Source: Siphonodentalium dalli
Lineage: Eukaryota; Mollusca; Scaphopoda; Gadilida; Siphonodentaliidae
Reading direction: 5' to 3'
DNA: 64,000 bases
NCBI GenBank assembly: GCA_032622095.1
Contig: CP136061.1
Location: forward strand, 55,565,762 to 55,629,761
The notes under the pieces were generated by a model. It had not been told where the DNA came from. It did no database searches and saw only the letters and a list, made by a program, of their open reading frames with translations. The position numbers and the translations under genes are program-made. Shown here one piece after another: positions 9,601-21,600 of this stretch (positions are counted from its first letter, which is position 1; the number at the start of each line of letters is the position of its first letter).

Positions 9601-12600
9601 GCCATATCAAATCCAGTCGTTAGTCGGGATTTTTTTTACCCTGTGCCAATGCATTCTCTTATATATGCGAGTCGACCATAGGTCGCCTCGCATATATAAG
9701 AGAATGCATTGGCCTAACAATTTTTTACAATTTTAATAATTTTTTCTTGTATTCTTTAACAATTTTATAATTTCACCCATACAGAGCCCCAGACAAACAT
9801 GAGCAGACGACACTCTTCTATATGCTTCTATATATGTTGTGGGGCTCCCTGCAGGGTAATGGATGTTTTTTATTTTATGTCCTAAAAATTGTAAGAAACA
9901 TTTATTTAAAAAAAATGATAAAAAATTGTTAGGCCAATGCATTCTCTTATATATGCGAGGCGACCTATGGTCGACTCGCATATATAAGAGAATGCATTGG
10001 CACAGGGTAAAAAAAATCCCGACTTACGACTGGATTTGATATGGCAGGTCACATATAATGGTTACAGGTACAGTAATGCTCTAAATAATTGACTCCTTAA
10101 CCACAGCAGAATTATGGGTAAATTTTCAGGATTTAGTCAGAAAATCCTGAAAAGTTACCCATAATTCTGCTGTGGTTAAAGAGTCGATTATTTAGGGCAT
10201 TACTGTACTTTGGTCAAGTAGGAGTCCTATAAAAAATCCTATTCACCATAAATTTCATAGATTTCCTCTCTTATCAGTACATGTATACCTGTAGGTTTCT
10301 CTGACCCAGTGATCACATTACTAATAGTAATAATACGATACCCGGATGATACGGTAAGTAATATGTAAACACATGGAATAATAGGTGATAGGAGGCTGGT
10401 GTATGTCCGGGTGGAAACATTTCATCTGTAAATATAAACGACATTTATGGATTGAATTGCGTAAATAGATCTGTTGGGTGTAATATTTGAGAACTGATTA
10501 TAACAGTTTTGTGATAACTAGTTTACCCACTGGCCATTTTGTCTGTACAAATTAAAACTTTTAAAGGCTCCTATAACAGTTTGGTAATGAACAGATTTCG
10601 GTGAGTTGACAATTGTACCAGTAGTTTACCCACTGGTCATTTACTCATTTATGCTGTACAAGGTCAAAGGCTTCTCAAATTTTGCGTTCTAGTTACCTAC
10701 TTGTCCCAGAATATGGTGTTTTTGTTATCATATTCTGATTGTAAATACAGTGTGTACTAAACATTAGGTACAATACATGTTCGTCTCAATTTAATACCTA
10801 CATTACCAGTAGTTCTCAAATTTGTCGACCAACTAATTTTTCAACTTTGTTACACGTTGAAACAGAAAATTTGGAATAATGAGAAAATTAAAAACAATAC
10901 TGGGTATATATTAAATGGAAGCACAAGGTTGAAATCCATGCATCAGCATACTTGAAATAGACAATTCAAAAACATACCATTAAGGTAAATACATTCCATA
11001 AACAGACACTTAAAAAAAAAAAATGGAATCTTGTTTTATTATTATGTTACATTTATTCCGTATTTATATACCATGATCTACAGAAATTTACACCCTATAC
11101 CACTGCCTGTACTTAGTAGTATTCTACCGCTCTATCCTGAGTATGCTCTACCATGTAACATGGTAGAGGATACTCAGGATAGAGCGGTAGATGATGTACT
11201 ATAGGTAAAGTTTGAGAATTTTCCACCTTAATATTTATATTAAAAATCTGTACTATTGCCAGAATTGGTCCTGGAGAGTACATGTATATACTCCCAGTAT
11301 CTCAGAGTAGCTGCCCATAAAATAGCCTGGTCAGATTACATGTGCAGTAGGTTAGATGCTGAATATACAATGTAGCATGACATATGCAATGAATAAAGAA
11401 ACATTAAATTTCCCATTGTGTTCACATACTCCCCCATGTCCTATTTGTTTGTTTATATATAAGACCTACATACAGTTTTAGAATAGCCATTAGACTTTGT
11501 TTTTGGAGGAAGCCAATTGACAACATGCCAAAAGTCCATAGTTTAGTCCAATACACTCACAGGTAACTCCGTGCAGTACAAAGTTTACTGCTAAATTTAT
11601 AGCATGATGAATAATTTATTATTTACTGATCTGGAGGAACACTTTATAGATTCTATACATCATGAAGCTCCCCAGGGCTCTAGATTCTCAATGGTGAAAG
11701 CCCTGAAAAGATAACTTAATGCTCCTAATAACATAGAATTTTATTGGAATTTTTTTAGTTTCTCTTGAGGGAACATGAAGGAAAGTGATTATTTTACAGG
11801 AATGTTAAAGGCAAAATATGAACCACATTATGTAAGCCTGAGGACTGACTATTTACTGAATTTAAAAGTGACAGTTGCACAGAATGACATTTGTTCAACG
11901 ATTTGTTCACTACTGAATGAGTGTACATGTATGTGACTATGGTCTCAACTCATCCTTTACTTTTCTCTTTCCTTCTCACTCACCGGTACTCGGGGAGAGC
12001 TTTCCGATGAATGGCAACAAGCCATATTTCCGACTAAATCCTGAAAAGTTACCCATAATTCTGCTGTGGTTAAGAAGTCGATTACTTGGAGCATTACTGT
12101 ATGTCGTCATTAATGCCCCCCCCCCCCCCCCCCCTGAACCCCTGAAGCTTGTGCTCATCTTGCCGCTCACATCTTATACATTACTCCCCTGAAGGCCTCA
12201 AAATATAGTGCTGGACATTTGCAGAATGAGGTCCCCAGAGGGTGAAATGACACTACCCTGCACAGGCACAGTGGGCTGACATCAAATTCAACCTCTGTGG
12301 ACCTCATTCTGCTTTAGGCCTGGTCTTCTCTGGAAAGTAACTTCTTAGAAATATGTTCTTCTTTGGTTTAGTTTCTCTATATCCCCAGATTGGCAGACAA
12401 CACAATGTATAATCAAGGTGCCCTATGGGTTCACATCACCATCTTCACCATCTCATGATATGGGAACTTAAATCTGAGCCTTGGGCCCGGAGTTCTCCCA
12501 TAGCAGATGAGGCCATGGAGGTCACTAAGTTCACCCTCCGGCGACCTCATTCTGGAGGCCTGCTCCCCTCTCCTGGTGACACAGACCTGGCCTGCATACA

Positions 12601-15600
12601 TCTCTGCAGACAGTCTTTCTCTCCAGACATTATAATGGGTCTTTTTTTATTCTAACCACATGTTGAGCATAACAGGCTCATTGGTTCCTGGTTCTGGTGA
12701 GACTGACCTAGTTAACTGCTGACTTATCAACAAACAATATTCTCTCATGTTTCTTCCAAGCCAAGCTGTTGATTTTTATCTTGATCTAGTTCTTGTTTCA
12801 ATCCTGGTGGAAACAGTTTGCAGTTATTTCAAACAAACAAGTTTTTATGAGGGAAATGTTTACAGTCATGTGCATACTATTAACCTGCTTCTATTACAGG
12901 GTACACCATTTGCATTAATTCATTTTGTATATGTTTTTTTGTAAGTTAGTATGCCGAGGAGAGCCCCAGCCAGGTGTCTGACCAGCTGACCTTTCTGACA
13001 GGGTCAGAAACATAATGCGAACTTAGTAGATAAGAAATTTAGAATGCTAAAGGCCCACTTAATTTTCGAACCCCCAGATAACATTACACTGTATGTAAAA
13101 TATATGCCATATTATATACCATTTGAAAGAGGAAGCTCCAAAACATTGTATTATCATCTTACCCGGTGTAATAAACTGTGAACATATTGTTTTTGTTGAG
13201 GTTCCGATGACATTGCCTATTGTTATGCCCCCGATCTCCGATGGAGATTTGGGGGTATATAGTGGAGCCCTCCGTCCGTCCGTCCTTCCGTCCGTCCGTC
13301 CTTCCGTCCGTCCTTCCGTCCGTCCGTCCTTCCGTCCGTCCTTCCGTCCGTACGAACATTTCAACTCATAACTTTGGTTTCGCTAACTCGATTCAGTTGA
13401 TCTTTGGTATGCTAATAGACCAGCCGGGGGGACAAGATTTCCCCATAACTGCGGTTTCGTCCGCCCATTTTTTCCAGAGTTACGCCCCTTTTTGGACTTA
13501 GAAAATTCAGTTTTCTGTGGCATACGAACGTTTCAACTCATAACTTTGGTTTCGCTGATTCAATTCAGTTGATCTTTGGTATGCCAATAGACCAGTCGGG
13601 GGGACAAGATTTCCCCACAGCCGTGGTTTCGTCCGCCCATTTTTTCCAGAGTTACACCCCTTTTTTGACTTAGTAAATTCAGTTTTCTGCTACTTTTTTT
13701 GGTTTCCAGATGATAACTTGATTTTGGATTATTTATTTGCAAAACCCGTTTTTTTGTGTATTACCAATATCGCAATACAGGTCAAGGTAAAATTTCGGTT
13801 CAATCGGATAATTTTTGTGAGAGTTATGACCCTTTTTCGACTTAAAAAATAAATTTTTTTTTAGAAAATTCAGTTTTCCTTCTATTTTTGTGGCACCAGA
13901 CCAAATTTGAAGCTAATATAGAACAACATGTGGCATTTTTATAGCGCTTAACCAGAAAGTTTCTCTGATTGTACAGTCGGGGGCGTTACCTCCGCCTAGC
14001 GGTGCACTTGTTTTAACTATTTTTGCGGGCTGTGTTAAATCAGGGTTTCCTCTTGGAGTTGAGGGAAATGGGGCCCCTATAGTCACTGGTGGAAAAATCT
14101 CAGCCCATGCAACCAACTGCGAATATCTACATGTACTGTATAGTATTAACCCAGGAATATAAGTAGATACAGTCAAATAGACACGTACATGTACCTATTG
14201 TCTGTTTGTATGGGTGCAGCCAATGAACAATGTCAATTGTGAGAGTCCCCAGATAAAGTGTTCAATTCTACTTTGTGCCGTGCTGGTATGTCATGTTTGT
14301 TGATATCATATGCAGGTTTACAATCAGAACTAGGACAATTAACAATAATTACTGTGTAATTGGATGGCACAGTCATGCCTCATAATTAAAACACACAATA
14401 ACATCATTGTAATTTCAACGCCTACCTCAAGAAACTGATTTATTTTAGGAACAAATACATGTATGGTTTACATGTACCACTCTCGAGAATATTTCCTGTT
14501 TATATTTTCCTATCGCTAACAGCATTTAGTTTGTACTGCTTTTGTAAAACTTTATACTAATACTTCCTCATTTTATCGATGCCAAGCCCAAATTGAAAAT
14601 GTATTCAATATGTTGGGAGTATGCCGAACTGTATCCTGTTTTCCAGGGTGCAGATGTAAGAAATTTCACTAATATTTCACAGGTTTGAGATTATTCTTGA
14701 AACATGTCATGATATTAAATAGTCTCTGCACATGTTCCCAGACCACTGACTGTTGTGGGCGTTTCCTGTTATTAATAAGAAACTTACAGTAATGCCCTAA
14801 ATAATCTGACTGCTTAACCACAGAAGAATTATGGGCAATTTTTCAGGATTTAGTCGGAAATATGGCTTGTTGCCATTCATCAGAAAGCTCTCACTGAGAG
14901 CTTTCCGATGAATGGCAACAAGCCATATTTCCGACTAAATCCTGAAAAATTACCCATAATTCTGCTGTGGTTAAGCAGTCGATTATTTAGGGCATTACTG
15001 TACTTGTAAAATATGTGGTTAATGCAGGGTAACAAATGTACTGAATGACCTCTCATCAAAGATGAAAAATGTACTCCCAACAAAAGCTGGTATTTAGATC
15101 ATGAGATTAGACAAGCAGTTAGATACATTGCAGATGTTTTTGTTGCAGATTGTATTTGATGCTATTTATATCCAATTGGCAGACTAATCTGATAAGTAGT
15201 TGTTCTTAATTGTGCACTAAACCTGCCCCATCAGCAGTTATTATTCTATAAGTGCACTGACAGGATCCAGATGCCAAATGAAGATGACCCAATTAATACT
15301 ATTCTGGGATTCATGAACTTTAGCAGACCTATAATATCACAGGAGGGTGGTTGTGGCTTATATCTCATATGTATCTTTGGGAGGAGGATGTCCCAATTAT
15401 TTTTATATCTTGGTTCAGTGAACTGCACCAGACTTAGAGATGAGACATTTAATAGAGACATATGTTTAATGTGGGTGTGTGATAGAAGTGGTTTATATGT
15501 CCATGTATAACTGCTGCCTGAAACAAAATAATGGTGAGGATTTTTATATAATCAAATTAATTGTGATTCGTTCATTGGTCTGAAATTTGCAATTTAAAGT

Positions 15601-18600
15601 TTGCAGCAGACAGTTACATTTGTATAAAAAAGAAGAAGAATTCAATTAGTTCATTACGGAGGGCACATACTGTAGTAACATAAAATGTTGTAATTTTAAA
15701 GTTACTAATTACTAGTATAAAGTTTTTCTAATCTTACTAGTATGTGCTAAATGACCACTTTATTAAATTGCAGCTAAGAATTCTGCTTGCTCATCATATT
15801 AAGCTGCGCTTCTCAGTGGTGATGTGGAGTGGAGTAATTTCATCATAATTTCTGTGTGAAATTAGCACATTCTAGACACTTGCATCTGGGGTTTGAGTTG
15901 GGATTGCCATGGATTTCATCAGATTTTCCTCAAATTTGTCAGAGTTGGGGGGGGGGGGGGGTTGGGGTCCGGTGCCCTGTTCTGAACAATGTGTGAATTT
16001 GTTTTTTACAACACTAGAAGATTGAGTGCATTTTGAATGTGGATTGAAATTTTTTTTGAATTTTTTATTGTACTTGTATTTCGCTGTTTCATCAGATCTT
16101 CGTTTGCTATGGTCTGCAATATTTTTTGCCATGTTTTGTCTGTTTCATCAGCTGTCTGCTTTTATCCTGCAGCCTGCACTGATGTTTTGTGTGCCCAGTA
16201 CAAATTGATGCCAGTCACTACAATATGTTTGACATTATGTACTCTCTGTATTACATTTTGTACTAAAACTTCTGCATCAAAAATAAACAAGTTAGGTATG
16301 TGAGCTTAGTGGACAACTTTGTTCTTTTTTATAAAGATTAACTCTTTTTGGTCAAAATAAAGTGTAATAGGCACATGATTTTTAGTCGAGTTATTTAAAA
16401 TATAATATACCTGTAGCAATGCATTTATTGATGGATTCTGACAATTTTTGGTATGTGAGTTTATCGTCACTTGCAGTACAGTGTACACAACTTTTTAACC
16501 AGAGTTATGCCACTTGTTATTTATAGTAATATTATGTCTGTTAGAGCAATGACTTGAAAGTCCTATATTTTTCCCTGAGCTACAGCCCTTTAGCAATTTA
16601 GTTTTTTTTTTACATTTTTGCCTAATTATTGGCATTAGTTACCGTTAGTGGATATAATATAAAAAAAAAATAATGAACAACTAGATCTTCTCCTAAAACG
16701 TTAGCAGACATGCTAACATGCATTTCCCGAATTACTTGGGAGTTTTCAGAAATTCAACCATGTCTCATGTATTCCTTTCCACATTTAATTTAAAAAAGCT
16801 GATAACTTTCCATTTCATGGTTGTTACAATTAAGTGTGCTCCAAATCATGTACATGTATGTCATGTTGACATTAACACACATTAACATAATGACATCAAT
16901 TGCTATTGGATTATTGTGTCAATTTTAGGATGTTGCATATTGCAAAAAAATTATTTAGTCCTCTAAGTTTTGTTTGATGACATTCAATGCCTGCTACAGG
17001 TAATACAACACCATCTGCAGACTTCACATAGCTCATAAGTGAACTCTATTCTGCTAAGTCGTCATATTGATCTAGTCTTTTCTTTATTCTTATAGCCGTC
17101 TAAAAGATGAATTGAACAGCTTTATACTTATATTGTTTACAGTAGGAAAGAGACCAGGTTATAGTAGAGTCCACTCATAAGATACGATATAAGGATGTGT
17201 CAGGCCTCTATTGTATCTCCACTAACAGACCCCAAGTTCATATATTGATGTCCTATTATGGCTTACAGCCTGCAGTTTGCCCTCTGTAGACTGTATTAGC
17301 CCTTCTATACTAAATGGAATCTCCCATCCAGTTATAAAAGTATACATTGGAATGGTCTATTAATTATTTGGAGGGATGTTCAGGATAAATTACAGTAGCA
17401 GACAACAGTCACGAAAAGATAATACACATACATGTACAAGTGCTGAAGAATTCATATTCATTGTTGGGAAATGTTCAGATAAAGAGTTCAACAAATGACC
17501 TACGACCTACGTATTATCTGAATATTTCACTACACGTCAATGAGTATTTAGTATAGAAAGGGTTATTATGATTATATACAGTAATGCTCTAATTAATCGA
17601 CTCCTTAAACACAGCAGAATTATGGGTAACTTTTCAGGATTTAGTCGGAAATATGGCTTGTTGCCATTCATCGGAAAGCTCTCGGGGAGAGCTTTCCGAT
17701 CAATGGCAACAAGCCATATTTCCGACTAAATCCTGAAAAGTTACCCATAATTCTGCTGTGTTTAAGGAGTTGATTAATTAGAGCATTACTGTAGCAGTCA
17801 ATAATTCCCATTTAAATTTGGTCAACATGGGAGGGGTGTATTCAATGCCTCACTTTAAGCAATAACTACTAACTTTAATAACTACATGTAATTATATCTC
17901 AACATTTTCCGCCAATGAATATGAATCCTTCTGCATATTATCTGTTAATTCGGCTGCGGTCTGCTTATATTACCTGAACATCCCTCCTGATGAATAATAG
18001 ACCATTCCAGTGTACAATTTTATAACTGAACAGGAGAATACAATGAGTAAATAAAGGGTTTTAACCTTTCCATGACTGGAGCTTCCTGAAATTTTTAGAA
18101 AACCCTGTGCCAATGCATTCTCTTATATATGCGAGTTGTATGCCAGTGCATTCTCTTATATATGCAACTCTCCCTATGGGAGACTCGCATGTATAAGAGA
18201 ATGCACTGGCACAAGATCTTTAATGCTGCACCAGTGTAGCTCCCGCCAATTCATGACGGGAGCTGCGCTGGTGCAGCATTAAAGCTCCTGTGCCAGTACT
18301 TTCTTGTAAAAGGCTCAAAGGCCGCATCGCATATATGAGAATTTACTGGCTTTCACAGTCAAGGTAAATATTGTCAGGCCAATATGGGAGATTCGCATAT
18401 ATAAGAGAATGAATTGGCACATGGTTTTCGCAAATATTCAGGAAGCTTCAGTCATAGAAGGGTTAATTAAACCTTATGAGGGGGCAAGCCTTGAAATAGG
18501 GTGTCTGTCATTGCAGAATGAGGTTCCCAGAGGGTGAATTTGGTGATGCTAGCCCGCTATGAGGGGTAGCATCACTAAATTCACCCTCTGGGGACCTCAT

Positions 18601-21600
18601 TCTGCAAATGACAGACACCCTATTTCAAGGCTTGTGAGGGGGCTGGAAATGTCCACTCATTTGGCTTCATTAACTGTCTGTGAACCAAATGATATTTCTC
18701 TTATTGTTTATCTGTGTGGGTTTCCGAGAGAGTGATGACAAAATTACCGCCCACCTCTAATTTGTCTGCGTACTAAGTCTATCCCATGTTATTGATTGAT
18801 CTTAATATTACGATCCCGGCAGCGTTTTGTGAAACCACGCTTTCCCAAGCTGCGACCTCATATACAGTAATGCCCTAAATAATCGACTCCTTAACCACAG
18901 CAGAATTATTGGTAACTTTTCAGTCGGAAATATGGCTTGTTGCCATTCATCAGAAAGCTCTCACTGAGAGTTTTCCGATGAATGGCAACAAGCCATATTT
19001 CCGACTAAATCTTGAAAAGTTACCCATAATTCCTCTGTGGTTAAGGAGTCGATTAAGTTAGAGCATTACTGTATAGACTCTTCTGTGGCACCTTGTGCGA
19101 GATGCTCTGTGAGAGCTGTGGTCTCGTGTATAAAACTCCATCGCGCATCACAAGCAGCATTAATTCTGCCTACATATTAATATGGTAGGCTGGTGAAACC
19201 CCATCTAATGTATCCACTCGTGGGATGAATACTGATAGATTCGATGACATTTAAAAATGTCATCATGTCACCGCTGGCTGTGGATGGCAATTCTAGCAGA
19301 AAGTGACTTTGAATATAACCTCACCTACCTGAACTCAGTTTGTCAGAAATTCATTCCGGAACCCTCATCACGGTGTGGAATCACGTGGTTTCGACGGAAC
19401 CCTCATCACGGTGTGGAATCACGCGGAACCCGCATCACGGTGTGGAATCACGTGGTTTCGACGGAACCCTCATCACGGTGTGGAATCACGTGGTTTCATT
19501 CCGGAACCCTCACCACGGTGGGGAATCACGTGGTTTCATTCCGGAACCCTCACCACGGTGGGGAATCACGTGGTTTCATTCCGGAACCCTCACCACGGTG
19601 GGGAATCACGTGGTTTCATTCCGGAACCCTCACCACGGTGGGGAATCACGTGGTTTCGAGTTGATGAGTATCACCTATTCAAAAGGCCCAAGGCAATTGC
19701 AAATGCGAACCAGAAACGAGGAAAAAATGTTATTTCTCTCTCTCTTGGCTTGGCCCTTGATCAAAGAGATTTTATAGATTTGGACACAAGTCCATATTTT
19801 ATTAATATACTGTACTTACCTGACATATTTATGTATTCTGTATGATTATGTCAGGTAGGTGTTAGTTTATGATATAAAATATAGTAAATTATTAAATATG
19901 GAATGTGAATGATGTCAATGTCTTCTATCCAATGTCCTTGATAATGTCACTCGAGTGAGTGCACTCGCAAAAACATTGAAGAATATAAACAAGATCTAGG
20001 TCTGGACTGACAGTCATCCTTATGCAAATATCCTACTGCAATTTAAAATACCAGGTATTGATGTGTGATATAATGACATAGAAATATTTGCTCTAAGCAA
20101 GACATATAAAACTTAAAATCTGTTTATTTCTCATTTGATTGAAGTAAATACATACCCCATAAATGTGCATTGACTAACTGTTCTACTGTACAGATGTAGT
20201 ATAGAACACATTCATAATGGTGTTCTGTATCCTGTATGCATGAGTTTTATGTATTATGTCGGGGTCAGATTTAAATCCTGTATCCTTCTCTCTGCTATTA
20301 ACAAACAGTAGGTTGTGTCCTGAATGGGGGAAATACATCCTGTTAACTTTAATAAATGTGTTTGTTGTTTGAGGTAGAGACTGGGGTCATTAGTTTAATC
20401 TATGTGCTTGTTTTGGGGGAATCGGGAAGCTGGGCAGATGTAGATTAATTCTTCGATTTAAAAGTGTTTCACTGTTAATATTTCACTCATATAAACCTCT
20501 GGGACTTCAGCCACTTTGGTCCAGGAAACAACAGAACCATCTTCGACCATTATGGTCTCAAAGGGGCTATAAAGTAGAAAATATGAAATATCCAGCTTTT
20601 GTATCTGAAAGGAAATTATTCTTGATCAGTCATAACAGCAGACCGAAAACGTTCCTCTGGTTGATCAATTCTCTTGCTACTTCACCATAAAACCCAGGCA
20701 TGGATAAAAATCTCTATTCTGGGCAGAGGTTTTTCATTCCTTGTGGAACCATTATGCCTGGATTATGCTGCAGGCATGCAGACAGTTTTAGCTATATAGT
20801 CTCATAGAGTCTGCAGGCATTGTCATCATCAGCTGAATTACATGCACAATAACACATGTTAGAATCGACTTCTCTTATCGTTGGTCTGTAGTGATTAACA
20901 CCTGTCATGCCATAACAGGTGCAGTATGCATGCACCTACAAACTGGCTTAAAAACCAAAGTTATTTTACCAATTTTTTGGCCCTTTCTGAATTATTTTGG
21001 TCATTTTCGAAAACTTTGACCAAACTAAAATTCAAATGCACGTACATGGTATAACCAAACTAAAAAATCTATTAATCGAAAAAGAAAGTAGTAAAACTAT
21101 TTTCAGTACCAGAGTGTCCACATAAAATGGTTCAGTATTGGTTGAACAATAAGTTTGAGATTTTCTTAGATGGAAATGAGGTATTGTACATGTATAAAAA
21201 GTTGGTTGTTCATGTAAACCAAATACGCTAAAATTCTTTTGATGGAAAAACGAACTTATTTTGTAATATTTAACAGCATTCGTTGTTCACTGTGTTTTCC
21301 TATGTGTAATAGAATAATTCTCTGTCCCAATATAACAAAAATATATTTTTAGGGCAGGTGACCTGAAGGCAACCTAGCTGTGAAACAGTTCCTTTGAGGT
21401 GCCTGCCCAGATGGGTTGTTATTTTGATGATTATTTATAAGTTGTGCTCCTTTTATTTTCAGTCTCCAATGAACACCGATGAGAATGACTGGCTTAACAG
21501 TTTGTTTGACGATCCGATTCTTAACGATAAGATGATGACAGATGCGGTGCAGGAGCCAAGGATTCAGTCAGAACATAGCTATTCTCTCAACGATAACGGA

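Larger units (their letters stand above)
9515..10280. repeat. Large composite palindrome with two nested elements
   Basis: Outer arms 9515-9586 and 10208-10280 are inverse copies (left ends CCTACTTGACCAAAG, right begins CTTTGGTCAAGTAGG). Between them lie a family-C element (9591-10055) and a family-A element (10071-10205, flanked by TA). The outer arms therefore belong to an older foldback element that was hit at least once. Confidence 0.75.

Noticed and set aside
11124-11190. miRNA precursor
   Set aside because: Arms pair almost without mismatch, unlike usual animal pre-miRNAs, and I see no known seed. Kept only as a hairpin of unknown type.
11917-12192. ORFs with PPPPPPPP or GGGGGGGG runs (also 15872-16132 and 47338-47646)
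   Set aside because: Caused by poly-C/poly-G homopolymers next to repeats; length of such runs is also unreliable in assemblies.
13059-13501. ORFs with [11 protein letters not shown] and [11 protein letters not shown] on both strands
   Set aside because: These come from the CCGT/CCTT microsatellite.
19358-19662. CRISPR-like array
   Set aside because: Units are directly abutting with no unique spacers, and the setting is an animal intron. The same holds for the 46-bp array at 51265 and the 33-bp array at 61084.
19257-19845. Three long overlapping ORFs of 135-156 codons with WNHVVS and SFRNPHHGG repeats
   Set aside because: They are translations of the 38-40-bp minisatellite in all three frames; unit lengths not divisible by three also shift the frame. 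No real protein.
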